Shown here one piece after another: positions 1 to 10,463 of a stretch of 64,000 bases of DNA. A program made the translations under genes and the position numbers. Origin of the DNA: Hyaloperonospora brassicae. Lineage: Eukaryota > Oomycota > Peronosporomycetes > Peronosporales > Peronosporaceae. A model generated the notes under the pieces. It made no database searches, had not been told where the DNA came from, and saw nothing but the letters and a program-made list of their open reading frames with translations. The first letter of the stretch is position 1. Each line of letters opens with the position of its first letter. The stretch lies in the NCBI GenBank assembly GCA_947650285.1, contig CANTFL010000332.1, positions 248,001-312,000 of the forward strand, read 5' to 3'.

Positions 1-228
1 CTGGTGAAGCAAGGCTACTTTCTCCCTTTCGGCGACAAGTTCACTTTGGATGAACTTGGCTATAGCGGCATGTTGTTGGTCTCTGTCTAGAGACTCCAAC
101 ATGGCGCTAATGGCGAACTCGCCTACGGTAGAACTCATTCGTTCTACCGCACCCCATTCGATGTCACTCAAATGGGTAAACCCTTCACGCGTGGCGTGAA
201 AGGTCTCTTCATCATCCAACATGTTCAT
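1..228 (-). CDS. 5' end of a retrotransposon gag-like ORF, cut by the window edge
   Basis: An open frame of 76 codons starts with ATG at 228 on the minus strand and runs off the left edge without a stop. It begins MNMLDDEETFHATREG and is acidic and helical. It lies 44 bp inside an LTR (273-666) and just past a likely primer-binding site, which is where the gag of a minus-strand LTR retrotransposon belongs. No zinc knuckle or other domain is reached. The gag call rests on position relative to LTR and primer site, not on a recognised domain. The open frame suggests a younger insertion than the other retroelements here. Confidence 0.6.
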   Translation of the reverse strand, partial: MNMLDDEETFHATREGFTHLSDIEWGAVERMSSTVGEFAISAMLESLDRDQQHAAIAKFIQSELVAEREKVALLHQ

Positions 229-255
229 GTTGGATGTTGTGGTCCTTGGAAGGAC

Positions 256-270
256 TACAAAGTGCTACCA
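256..270 (-). promoter_or_regulatory. Putative tRNA primer-binding site of the left-edge retrotransposon
   Basis: Read on the minus strand, the LTR ends CCCCGTTACA, then two bases (CC), then TGGTAGCACTTTGTA. A TGG just past the LTR is the classic start of a minus-strand primer site, complementary to the CCA end of a tRNA. TGGTAGC also resembles initiator-Met-type primer sites of many Gypsy elements. The primer tRNA was not verified. Confidence 0.5.
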
Positions 271-272
271 GG

Positions 273-666
273 TGTAACGGGGCACACCCTTGCGTGAACT
301 TAACGCAAGGGTTTCGGGTGCCCCGACAGACGTACACGAGGCGAACGAGGAAGCGTAGGATAAGGTAAAAGTAAAACTGTTATATTAATATAATTAAGTC
401 TTTTTGCTACTGTCTCTCTGTTTGACTTAACTTAATTATGCTAATATAACTGAGTGTATGGTGACGTCTCGTCACCACTCATTGCGCGCGTCTTGCGGCG
501 ATTGGTGGGTTGATATCATCAAGATATCAACCAATGAACAGACTCTTTGGTCGACCCTTCAATATCACCACTATCGGTGATATTGTTCAAAGAATATTCA
601 ACTTAATATTCTTTATTGTCACTTTCTTTAAAGTGACACTTCCATGTAACGGGCTGCCCCGTTACA
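273..666 (-). repeat. LTR (394 bp) with TGTAACGGGG...CCCCGTTACA ends, built of consecutive hairpins
   Basis: The element starts TGTAACGGGG at 273 and ends CCCCGTTACA at 666, a perfect 10-bp terminal inverted repeat with TG/CA termini. The neighbouring gag ORF and primer site make it the 5' LTR of a minus-strand element. Inside are at least eight inverted repeats in series: 279-324 (two nested stems of 7 and 10 bp), 379-450 (interrupted), 460-476, 508-532 (10-bp arms), 560-585 (10-bp arms), 589-614 (10-bp arms), 617-638 (9-bp arms) and 645-666 (9-bp arms). Its outer edge abuts a 265-bp repeat that recurs at 10464 without the LTR, so it inserted beside that repeat. The other LTR lies outside the window. 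Confidence 0.8.
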
Positions 667-929
667 CTGAGCACGTGTCACGTACCGCTTCAGCGATGGC
701 GAAGACAGACGCAGACTGCACTTGATACAGCAGCCGGTCGCGGCGCTTCAGCTCTGTCTCACGGATATCAGCCAATGACATGTGCTCGTCAGGTCTCATG
801 TGTTGACGTTCAACGCGCCAATGAGCAGATGGTATCCGTGCGACAGGGGTCGGTCCAGTCGTGGGAAAGGGGGGGCGGATAGACAATCCGACTGCGCCTG
901 CGGTGAACCCGCGTAGCAAAAGGCCGTTC
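667..929. repeat. 265-bp direct repeat, copy 1 (copy 2 at 10464-10726)
   Basis: This stretch is nearly identical to 10464-10726. I see only scattered substitutions, one 2-bp indel and a G-run length change over ~263 bp. It starts immediately after the left-edge LTR. The minus strand reads MSLADIRETELKRRDRLLYQ and onward in an open frame, a possible coding exon of unknown function that here is cut by the LTR insertion. The two copies sit at the start of two larger homologous blocks. Confidence 0.85.
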
Positions 930-1964
930 ACTTGTCGATGTTCTGACTGGTGGATTTGTGACGGGCGACTGTTGCGTTCCAATGGCGATGCGACACGTGA
1001 TCCATCGCGTAAAAAGCGACATAAAAGAAGAGCCACTCCCAATCAATCACTCTATCAGCGCCCCGTCACATGCACAGACCCGTGTGCCCACTGTGGCCCG
1101 TCGCTTCTCGTTCTCTCTTTCGCGCCACATCCGCACCTGCTCAGACGCAGACGATGACAAAGATTCAGTTGGATCGACAATGGTTCGCCTTTCTTGCCGT
1201 CGACACGCACGCAAGTCTGCCTTTTGCATCAACGATTAGTCGCGAGCACTTGGCGCTCGAGGCGCAAGGGCTGACGCGTCGTTCAACTGCTACCTCGACG
1301 TTTCGCTTCCGTTGTTGCTGACGATTCAGCTTGTGGCTCGATAGAGTATCTCGCAGTCGCAACAACTGCGTGTCGAATAAAGTCCATCTGCGCCTCTTAT
1401 GAAGATGCCTCCCATCGCAGTTGTCTTCAAACGATACTGTTGTGTGCCGAATACATATTCTGACGCTGTGCAATTCGTCACCGTTTGGCTTCTCAACGCT
1501 GTTTTTTTTCGTCTTTGTGGGCATAGCGGTTGTGTTTGTCGACACTTGGTTCGTTCACGTATGCTGGACGGGCGCCAGGCTTCCCGGATGCGCAGGGCCT
1601 GGCTGACAAAGTGGTGTCCATAAGTGAGACTCTGTATGAACAAGCGAGAAGAAGGCTCGCGCGCCCTTGGCCGGTTTGTCCACGTCGCTTGTCGATTCTA
1701 AAAGGACCGGCTCTTCATATGACCGACCAGACAAGTACTGCTGCGCGTCCACCACCTGTATTCTTATCCTTTGGCCAAAGAAACGACGCGGTGCGCGAGT
1801 CCGTGCAAGGTCGCGGTGACGCCCGACTGTACGCACGCGACAAGTGGCGACAATCGGGTCCGCCGTGATATAAGTAGTGCTATGCGTTGTGCAGCTGCCG
1901 CAGGAACTCGTCGCATCGGCTCCTCACTTTCCATTTTTTGACCAGCAAGAAGGGAAAGCACATC
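930..1964. other. Unassigned spacer upstream of the effector gene
   Basis: About 1 kb with several short overlapping ORFs on both strands but no protein I recognise. A TATAAG-like element lies at about 1869, some 95 bp before the effector start codon, and could be part of its promoter. The sequence is GC-balanced like the gene blocks and unlike the right third of the window. It has no match that I can see to the region after the second 265-bp repeat. Confidence 0.3.
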
Positions 1965-2999
1965 ATGCGCAGACTATGCATTGTGGCTGCTGGTTTCGGC
2001 GGCCTCCTCGCGGAATCCGCCGCCGGGCCACTAGCCGACGGTCACCAAACGAGTTCGAGTGCTGCTGAGCTACATCGGCTGCGCCATGACAAGGCTAAGT
2101 CCGACCAGCGCAGACTCGTGCAGCCACACGGCTCAGTGGAACACATGACAGCGTCCGAGGCTCCGAGGCTCTCGACATCATACGAGACCGACCGCATGCT
2201 CCACAAGAGCGAGGATCGTGGTGTGACGGCCGAACCGATTCGGAGTTTCGGGGCGATCATGGCGGACTTTTTGAACCGCGGACTCCACCCAAATAAAATG
2301 TTTGAGGGGCTCTCTCTCCACGAAAAAGTCGCCCGCCCTGGTGAAATTGCCATGGACCCTGATGCCGTGATCATGTGGCTGGAGTATGCCAAAAAGCATC
2401 CTAATATGACCATCATGAAGGCGCTGGAGATGCTTACGAGCAAGAGCAAGAGCGAGATCGAGAGCAAGGACGACTACCGAAATAACCGCCTTTTGTTGGA
2501 CGAACTGCTGGTGCACTATAAGGTCAAGAACGAAAACCCCATCATTAACGAGGCACTGAAATTGCTGATCAGTGAAATGGCACCACACGAGTCGAGCTTG
2601 GCAATAAAAGAGTTGGAGAAGATGGAAGTGAGTTCTCGCGATCTTTTTGATCTCCTCGGCCTTAAAGCCAAAGACGCGCTTGCTAAGTCACCAGAAGCAG
2701 CAATATTTTGGCTCAAGTATATTGTGCACGCGGCGTGGGTAAAAACTTACCCACCCCAATGGGATGCTAGGCTCAACCCAGACCACTTGTTCCCTATGGA
2801 AGCGGTGAGACTTTTGGTTAAGGGCAGAAGTCCGGGCGATGTTCAAAAACTTATCGGTGAGATTAAGAGTAGCTCAAGGTTAGAGCTTGTCGAAATCCTC
2901 TACTACCTAGAGAATCCAGCAACAGTAGAGGCGGTGTTGCGATCTGCGAAACAAAAGAAGGGACCGAAAAAAAAAGCTAAGAAACGTGGGAAAAAGTGA
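1965..2999 (+). CDS. Candidate secreted RxLR-like effector with two WY-type modules
   Basis: The ATG at 1965 gives a 344-residue protein. Codons upstream in frame have no other convincing start. A short hydrophobic N-terminus (residues 4-20) fits a signal peptide. A canonical RxLR is absent. RMLH at 77-80 followed by EDR at 84-86 lies where RxLR and dEER normally sit, so I read it as a degenerate RxLR-EER region. The C-terminal half has two similar helical modules of the WY fold: about 112-146 (W138, Y141 in MWLEY) and 227-257 (W249, Y252 in FWLKY). The last 16 residues are almost all Lys, Arg and Gly, a likely nuclear or nucleolar targeting tail. Oomycete WY effectors act inside plant cells on host targets; the target here is unknown. 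No introns are needed. It lies upstream of the decayed gene block and has no counterpart in the second block. Confidence 0.8.
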   Translation: MRRLCIVAAGFGGLLAESAAGPLADGHQTSSSAAELHRLRHDKAKSDQRRLVQPHGSVEHMTASEAPRLSTSYETDRMLHKSEDRGVTAEPIRSFGAIMADFLNRGLHPNKMFEGLSLHEKVARPGEIAMDPDAVIMWLEYAKKHPNMTIMKALEMLTSKSKSEIESKDDYRNNRLLLDELLVHYKVKNENPIINEALKLLISEMAPHESSLAIKELEKMEVSSRDLFDLLGLKAKDALAKSPEAAIFWLKYIVHAAWVKTYPPQWDARLNPDHLFPMEAVRLLVKGRSPGDVQKLIGEIKSSSRLELVEILYYLENPATVEAVLRSAKQKKGPKKKAKKRGKK

Positions 3000-4080
3000 C
3001 TGAGTTCGTCACTGTTGCAAGGTAACGAGTGACGAAGCCATTTGTTGCGTTGTTGCGGTTTATAGTAGGCTTAGAGTAGCTTGGCATTACGCGAACTTAG
3101 GACCTTCAATACATCCCTTTGCTTTTTGTCACCATCTTATCACTCTAGCGTCAAATGAACAGGTCATGATAAGTTCGACTTTCGATAGTACCAGCCGCAC
3201 TTGTAGTCGACTTCGGAATCCGAGTGACTGCGTGCGCACACGATCAGTCATTGTTGTCGAAAGCTCTTTCGTGTAGATTGTACATATCATCCATCTGGAC
3301 GACATATTGAGGCTGACGAAAATGAAGGCCGTGCAGATCAAGCCGACCTATACAAACTTGTATGAAAGCTGCTCCAACATCTTCCACCACATTAGCAGAC
3401 ATGGCGTCAAGGCGTCGCTATCAAGTACAATCAGTTGACACACTTGACAATTGTCCGTCCTACTGCACTTTGGTGGCAAACGTTGAGCGTTGAGCGATGC
3501 GCAAGCCCTCCTTGTTCAGTCGATGAGATCTGGCAAGGCAATCGCACACGTTGGCAGTCCCAATTTCCTCACGACTAGCAGCTTCTGCGCCCAAAGAACG
3601 AACGGCCGTCTCTCTCGATACCGCCACGACGGCCTTTGTCCACCTACATCACGCACAAAATGTGGAACAATGTTTCTTCCTCATCTCAATCCAGTCCGGC
3701 ATTCGACCGCCTTGTTAGTAATTGGCACAGAAGCGTTCATCCACTGCCAGTCAGCAACAAACAACCCACTCAATTCTCTCCTCGTCGGCAACCAACTTGC
3801 TTTGCACTGCTACCACGTCACTAGCTGCGGCTTCAGCACTTTCTTCACAAGACAATACATGCTTGGATCCGTGGTTGCATGGCTTCGGAAAAGGCGGCCT
3901 GATACAATAAACTTTTTCGACTAGGCACCGTGCTTTCGAGCAGATATCTGAACTGCCGCGACATGTGCAACAACAAAGTAGCAGGAATCGGAGTACTCCA
4001 TGATCATGACAACACACACGTCGTTCCAGATGCAAAAGCGTGAGTTAGCGCACAAAAGCCTTTGTTGCGTTCATGGATAC
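3000..4080. other. Spacer with a possible retroelement integrase trace
   Basis: No intact gene. A broken plus-strand reading at about 3320-3420 (KMKAVQIKPTYTNLYES) is mildly reminiscent of the integrase core of Copia-like elements, but I could not place catalytic residues. ORFs at 3490-3924 are mutually overlapping and probably spurious. The stretch separates the effector from the NOM1 relic. Confidence 0.25.
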
Positions 4081-4089
4081 GACATGGAG

Positions 4090-5650
4090 TTCAACAGAAG
4101 TATAGCTGGGAAGTCGGCGTCTGCTGATGTCGTGTGTTCAACTACATCGATCAGCTTTGTTGTAAGCCAACACGGCAATTCCATCTAGTTGGTCGAGCGA
4201 ACTCTTCAACGTTTGCCACGTTTTTGAGCGACTGCCGCTTTCATGAACCCGGTTCGCCTTAAACGCTTCGTCGCATGTACCGAACGGTCGAACTCTGTGT
4301 CATCTCTTGTTCGGCTCCACAACGGGAGAATCTCTTCCGCTACAATCCACACAAGCAAAACACTCTCCTCCTTCGCATGTGCGATAGGTCCAGCACCTCC
4401 AGACATGACAGTGACAAACCGCTGCTCGTCGCATAGCCCGGACAGCATCCGAGCTTCATTGTATCCTCGTCGCAGCTTCAGCAACTTCATCATCATGATA
4501 GTATCCAAGATTGTGAGCTCAAGCGTAACTTGTACCTTCGATCCATCTTGCACAACCTCTCGGCAACACCAGGTAGTACTTAATCGACTCATTCTCTTGA
4601 CCGCAGCAGAGAAGTACCGCACGGACATCCTCGTGTTCCTATTTCTCCATCAAGTGCAGCTGCGTAAGCCACTCGTACGTATCACCACTCGCAGGTGTCA
4701 AAACAGTCTGTTTAACTCATGACGCGCAATGCCGCCTTTGCGTTCGGACATCCGTGTCCATGTGCCTACTCCTAGTCTGCTTCTCTCGAGTTTCAGAAGT
4801 CGGTCGTTCTCGTATGTGCAGTCGCATGAGCGGTTGCCGCACCATCGCTCAACTTCTGCTGGCAACGTACCCACGTACCGCCGACTATCCACAGATGCCT
4901 GTCACCGTCAGCATGAACGCGAAGCGAATGCAGCAATACACGGAGCGAGCTTCCACAGTCGCAATTCGGACTGCGCTTGGATACCTGTCAGAGGTCGCAC
5001 ATTTAGTCAAGAATGAAGTGGAACATCGACATCATCCGCATCAAATCGAGCGCTACCAACAAGTAAAAGCGGTCAAATGAGCTCGGTGTCGGCCGACGAT
5101 AAGCTCTTCACGAACGATCGACGGAGGTCAAATACGAAGGTACAGTGCACCACTCCAAAGCTGTACGACATCAGCACATACAGCATCAAGTTCAGCAGCG
5201 CTTTCAGCGTCTTTCCGTCGTCATCCTCTTCATCGCCGAGATGTGTAGCTGTGGATCCGCTTCGCTGTCACTTCTGCTTCTCCCGCCAAAACACCCACTA
5301 GTCTGCACGCAGACGCTCCGGTTCGGGACAAAAAAGCCTCCCACTTCGATGCCGACGCTATGATACATAGCTGCCACCAAAGCACCACAACTTTCGCAAA
5401 TGGTGCAATCACATGCCGCGAGTGACGCGTCGTCTCAATCAGCTTCTCCATCAAACTTTCGCTCACGAGTGATCGACAATTGGTGGATCTTCTCGATATC
5501 TGAGACGACAGGCCAGAACATCGTAAGAGTGACGAGTGGTGACGTCAAGCGCATACGCGACATGGTCACAGGTGACGAACTTCGTCTCGGAATCAACATA
5601 TGGCTGAGCTGGTAGCTATTCAACGCCTCAGCTCACGCATAGCTTGCTCG
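4090..5650 (-). pseudogene. NOM1 relic: decayed copy of the MIF4G/MA3 gene at 13897-16912
   Basis: The minus strand follows the C-terminal ~540 codons of the gene at 13897-15560, with many substitutions, indels and stops. Landmarks align in order: NEARMLSGL here against NQARMLSGL in the better copy, the shared start of the glutamate-rich EEIL segment, and the stretch at about 5400-5460 against 15340-15400. The N-terminal exons of the better copy (15560-16912) have no counterpart, so this copy lost them by deletion. It is next to the PLD relic in the same order and orientation as in the better block, which marks a block duplication and not retroposition. No function is expected. Confidence 0.8.
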
Positions 5651-5659
5651 TGTATCTAC

Positions 5660-6080
5660 AAGGGTGTGGCTTGTTCAGTCGCTGCTGCAGCGACAGCAAC
5701 GTCGACATCATCCTCCTTGTCTTCTTCCCGATCTGCCACTCTCCAATCGTCGTCGCTGAATTTGGTACAACACTGGCATTATGCAGCAAAAGCTGTGAGC
5801 TTCTGACTCTCCGCTTGATCATGTCGACAGTGCAAATATGGACTGGAAAGCACTGGCGGATGTGCAGGAAGTAGGCTTGATGATGGGGAAAGAAGCCGCA
5901 GTGCCAAACATAATTCAAGATACCCGAACGTGTCCGAGACATGGTGGACGTCCGCGTCATTCGAGCTGCTGCCTGAGTGGAAGTACTTCGATACCACGAC
6001 AGCCGCTAGCGTCGAACGGGTCATGGACTGACTGCGCATAGCCCTCGAGAATATGCTGAGTAAACATCGAGCTCAGTGAC
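5660..6080 (+). pseudogene. Phospholipase D relic: decayed copy of the gene at 17177-18757
   Basis: The plus strand tracks the first HKD region of the PLD gene. ANMDW then an LADVQEVG-like segment at 5830-5880 aligns with ANMDWKSLAQVMEVG. The catalytic His codon of HxK is changed: CAC in the good copy corresponds to CAG here, giving Gln. After the segment matching FETWWMFASSELL the sequence jumps to a stretch matching the end of the protein (TTAGASV... KALENV), so about 0.7 kb that includes the second HKD motif has been deleted. Frameshifts and stops add to this. It is certainly nonfunctional. Confidence 0.8.
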
Positions 6081-6189
6081 GCTCGACCTTCAGGCAAAAT
6101 GCAAACTAGAGAGCCAAGACATTCGAAGTTGTACAGTTTGCAAATTTGCCAATGTGCTCGATAAGCCACACGCGTGCATGGTACCGTAT

Positions 6190-6990
6190 CACTCTCTTCC
6201 ACCTCTCTCCTTGCATACTTTTTCCCACCACCTCTTCTTCGTCCGCATCAAAATCCATTTCGGCCCCGCCTCACCTCCACCATCGTCTCTTTCGCATCAC
6301 TCACAATCTCTGCCTCATCCTCCTATCGTTTTTCTCTTCATCATGGTCAGATGTAGAACAATCGACCTCTTCTTTTACCCTCTTCAAACCTTTGTCAGGT
6401 TTAGCTACTCATTGAGGAATGTGTCATACTAGCGTCGGCATCAAAAGTCGAATGGCAAGGTCCAACGATACTTCCCACCGTATAGTCGCGCGGAGTACAA
6501 CGAACCCACGCCTGAGGACACAGAAGAGCAGCAGTGTGTCGCGCCATGCGCCCACCTCGAACGTCTCGCCGTCAGGGTTCTCATCAATACCATACCCGAA
6601 CCTTGGAAGTGCATCGAGTGTACATGGTACATACAACACATCGAGCGGCATTGACTTGACTTCGCGGAAGCATCATCCAGACCACAAGACCATACTGCTA
6701 AGTTTCTGTGTCGTCGACTGAAAGCTCTCATTCTTGCAGACGAGCATAGAGCGATAAGCATACGCCATACCGAGTGTCTCGTGGTTCACGCCGTACGTCG
6801 TCGTTTTTACCAAGCTTGTACATTTCATGCAATCCTTGGTCCGCACAATCTCGTGCTCGAGATGTTGCCACGCTCACTTTTTCATTTCTCGTTCGGTAGA
6901 GTTTAACACGCGAAAGCGCCTCAGGTAGCTCACGTCTCCGGTCATCACAATGCTTTGTCTCAATTACACAGTCGGACTCGCCTCGAATAG
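6190..6990 (-). pseudogene. Multicopper oxidase relic: decayed copy of the gene at 18813-20846
   Basis: The minus strand matches the C-terminal third of the multicopper oxidase gene. The acidic tail coding region (6230-6380), the region of the C-terminal copper motifs (6420-6560) and the segment about 6640-6800 all align in order to 18840-19490, and weaker similarity continues to about 6960. Stops and indels break every frame. The N-terminal two-thirds with the first two copper-binding motifs is missing. It keeps the position and orientation of the intact gene relative to the PLD relic. Confidence 0.75.
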
Positions 6991-6999
6991 TCCGTGCGA

Positions 7000-9880
7000 A
7001 TATATGTGCCCCCACTTAGTCGCCCTGACACGACCACGCTCGAACAACACACCGCTGTCGCACTTGTTGCTCGAGTCCTTGGTCCAGCAAATGAAATCGC
7101 TGTTCGAGAGCACATGGTGCGTGCGCAGCTACTCTAGCTCGACCTCAAGCGCTTCTCGGTCTTGGCGCGAACCAACGTGAAACCGTGATCCTATAGCGTA
7201 CATACCCAAAGCGAGTACGATTGCGGTTCACACAACCAGTAAGCTCGCGCGGCACTTTGCAAGCGTCTCAGCCGCATCCTTGACTCACTTTGGCGTGCAG
7301 AACGCCATCACATCGACAATACGCAAGAGCACGTCGACATTTTGTTACAGATCACGCCCACTCACCGCTCACAGTCATCTTACAATCGACCAGCTGGTCC
7401 GCTTTCGAAGAATGGCAACAACCGTCGACAGCTCGCAAAGACATCCACATCGGGTAGCACGGCACGACGAAAGCAAGCTGAAAACTGCGCCGCAAGCGTG
7501 CATCGCCGTATACTACCCCAACGTCCTTCACCCACCTGATGGCGACTCTATCCTTCCAGTCAAATCTTGTGGTAAGCGCTTATCTGGACGTACAAGTGAA
7601 ACGAGACGTCGCGCTATATCCAACACCTGCTGGTGGATCCCTATTGAGCTCGCAGGATTCAAAGCGTTCGTCACGCTGCGCATCACATCGTCGCGAGCAG
7701 CCAACGGGTCCATCAACAATAGTTTCGTGCTCTGAACAATAAGCTTTGGGTTCCATTTGCAACTTCCTCGCAACGGTCGGCCCGGCAAGTCGGACCGACT
7801 TGTTGTTGCCGTTGGCACGTGAGATCGAGAGGCGGCTCCTTATCGAGTCCTGCTCTGCAGTCGACACACGAACACGGACAGTACACGGATCATGATCGAG
7901 AACGCCACCTCTGCTGCTACAGACGCGTCCACTCTCGCAGGTCACGGTGCCTCTCCTAATCGATGTCACTCCACTGGACGTCACGAGCTGTGTGCCATCT
8001 GATCACGGACACAAAATACCGTCCCTTCTGCTACAGACGCATCTGTTCTCGCAGGTCAATGTGATTCTCCAATAAATGTCATAAGACGTCGAGGTCTTCG
8101 TGCCATCAGCGAGCAGAGCGTTGAATTGCTGCAGTCCTCAAAGCGCTTTTACCGAAGTCCTGCAGAAGTAGTTGCTCTTCCATTGTGCATCGCCCTTCAT
8201 GCGCCGTTTCTTCTTCGCACCCTGACGTAAATTCGGCTTGTCTGGAAAAATGCCGACCAGCTCTCATGATTGGGACTTCCCGCATTCGAAATCGGCCATG
8301 AAGTCATGTCAATATTGATGCTTGATGGCTATGCGAACGATGGATTTCATCCTCGCACACTTTGCTCAGCCTCCCGGTCAGTGTCTGGTCGTAAAGATAG
8401 TGTCTGTGTCGTGTCCGCAAGCCAGGACATGCAGCCAAACATGTAGTACACAGCGTACTGCAGCGCGAACGTCAAGTTATGGCCCGCACACTCGCCCAAA
8501 ACTTGTCACGCTCTCGGTTGTTGTTGGAGACGGCGCTCATCGGCTTCGTATCAACGAGGAGGAAATGCACAATGTCACTGCCAGCTAACATCTCGTGCAC
8601 ATCTGAAGCACCAACATCACCCCCAAACTTCCACTTGCCAAGAATCCACGGGCGTACAAACACAATGTGCTGCTAGCGAGCAACGCTTTCCGGTGTCATA
8701 ATCGTCGTACGACTCATTCGCAAGTACAACAGCGACCTTGCTCGCCAGTTTGCCATACGCAGGTTGGCTCTTGGACAACGCCATGAGATGATCATCCAGC
8801 ACAACCTGTGATACAGCACCCCTGGTCTGATCGTCAACATCACCGTCTCCACCACGTCCTCAAGCTCTGGATTTTGACCAGTATCCTGACGTGAACACGA
8901 ACGCCAATTCTGTCACTCTGACGTACCAAATTGCCGTCAACGGCTTTGTCCTGCAATTGCCAAACAACCGTCTTCCTGGCGTTTGACCAGTAGACCAGCA
9001 TTGACACGAAAGATGAGCTGGCCATTCTCGAGTACATCGTTGTCTTTTACAAATTTACGCTGCAAACGCCGAATGCTTTGCGCACACGGTTCACAACGAC
9101 GACGTGCTGCTCGAACAATCGTAGCCGCATTCGCATGCGACGGCTGTCGAAATCCATCCTTCAACAACATTCACACGTTCCATGCTGCAAAGTCGACGCC
9201 GCTTGTTCGCTTCGTTTCTCAGCGCTTCTTGCACAAACAAATGCTCAGTCATTCTGCAATTGACAACACCAGATTCTCCATCAGTGTGCACGGGGTCATG
9301 GTATCACACGATGACTCACTGGCGTCGAAGGCAAACTCCCTGTGCCTTGTCGTAAGACATTGGTCTGTTGCACCACTCGTCGTTCGGCGAGGCGCCGACT
9401 TACAACCATCAACAAACCTTCACCAACGTTGATGGCACCGCTCGCCACTCGTGCCGTCCAGGACGACAAATGGACCGTTGCTTTCACTGAAGCAACACTC
9501 AAACAAGAGTGTGTCATTGCCCATGGACAGAACACGCGCACATAGGCGACGCCAGCCTCCACCTTCCAGTTCGTGTTCAGTGACTCGGCCGCGTCTTTGA
9601 CACGAGACACATGCGACTGTCGTGATGACCACAAAAGTGGTTGCTGGGTCTGGTCACGCCAACGTAGTCCAAGAGCTGGTCCATCATCTCTCCTTTCAAG
9701 AGCTGGTAAGTATCCCCTCTTTCGTCGCCAATACCTGCCAAACGACGAGTGCGGCGACTTGTCAGACGGCATTGTCGTTTACAATGCACTCGAGCGCCAC
9801 TTGTAGAACGGGTCGACTGGTATCCTTCTTAGCCATATCTGCGACGTCTGAGTCGCTACGTACGAGTCGCTAGTGCGGCT
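7000..9880 (-). pseudogene. Relic of an unrecognised ~2.9-kb gene (gene 4), with a possible membrane segment
   Basis: Broken minus-strand frames can be read over nearly 3 kb: fragments such as WILGKWKFGGDVGASDV (8600-8650), LVGIFPDKPNLRQG (about 8230) and LAKCRASLLVV followed by a hydrophobic stretch (7190-7280). The last looks like a transmembrane segment near the C-terminus. A 114-bp tandem repeat within it (7905-8118) keeps a Cys-x-rich motif (TCES.. and TCEN..), so the protein had an internal 38-residue repeat. The region about 7020-7960 aligns with 21660-22540, so gene 4 belonged to the duplicated block. I do not recognise the family. Multiple stops and frameshifts rule out a functional gene here. 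Confidence 0.5.
7905..8118 (-). repeat. 114-bp tandem duplication inside the gene 4 relic
   Basis: The string CTACAGACGC recurs at 7917 and 8031, and flanking sequence matches with substitutions over most of the interval. The period of 114 bp is 38 codons. It therefore preserved frame when it arose and probably duplicated a Cys-containing module of the protein before the gene decayed. Confidence 0.6.
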
Positions 9881-10225
9881 CTGACGCCTTCATAGCGATC
9901 TTTCAGCCAACGACGTCGGCCACGTACTCCCCAGCGGTCCACGAGAGCGTTGTGACGAGCGAGAATCGACGCATCCACTTGTTCCTGTACTCTCACTCGT
10001 TGCACGTCCGTCCACCGTCGATGACGTGCGTCCATCTGTCCGTCCATCTGTCCGTCTGTCTGTGAGCCACACGGCCACTGACGCCCACGCGCTCACCGCC
10101 ACAGCATAAAGGATCTCAGCTGCGCGACTGAGCAGCGCTCGTACTGAGTGGTCGTAGTCGAGCGCACCGCCAAAGGCGAAAGCGCAACGAGCGGAGCAGC
10201 GGCGGCATCGACACGTCCGACTGAC

Positions 10226-10463
10226 TGACGTGGCCAAAGACACTGCGACTGCGTTCCTCCTCCCCCGTCCGAGTGACTGACGTGGCCAAAGACACTGCGA
10301 CTGCGTTCCTCCTCCCCCGTTTGAGTGACTGACGTGGCCAAAGACACTGCGACTGCGTTCCTCCTCCCCCGTTTGAGTGACTGACGTGGGCAACGACACT
10401 GCGACTGCGTTCCTCCTCCCCCGTTTGAGTGACTGACGTGGGCAACGACACTGCGACGTGCGT
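10226..10463. repeat. Minisatellite, 52-bp unit, about 4.6 copies
   Basis: TGACGTGG recurs at 10226, 10278, 10330, 10382 and 10434, an exact 52-bp period, with the arrays almost identical (GGCCAAAG or GGGCAACG variants). The minus strand has no stop in any of its three frames. Since 52 is not a multiple of 3, each successive unit shifts the frame, and overlapping minus ORFs of 125-195 codons result. These are repeat artefacts and not three proteins. The array abuts copy 2 of the 265-bp repeat. Confidence 0.95.

Noticed and set aside
3490..3924. 144-codon plus ORF as a real gene
   Set aside because: No domain, overlaps two other ORFs in other frames, and ends where the decayed block begins. 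Probably chance or retroelement debris.
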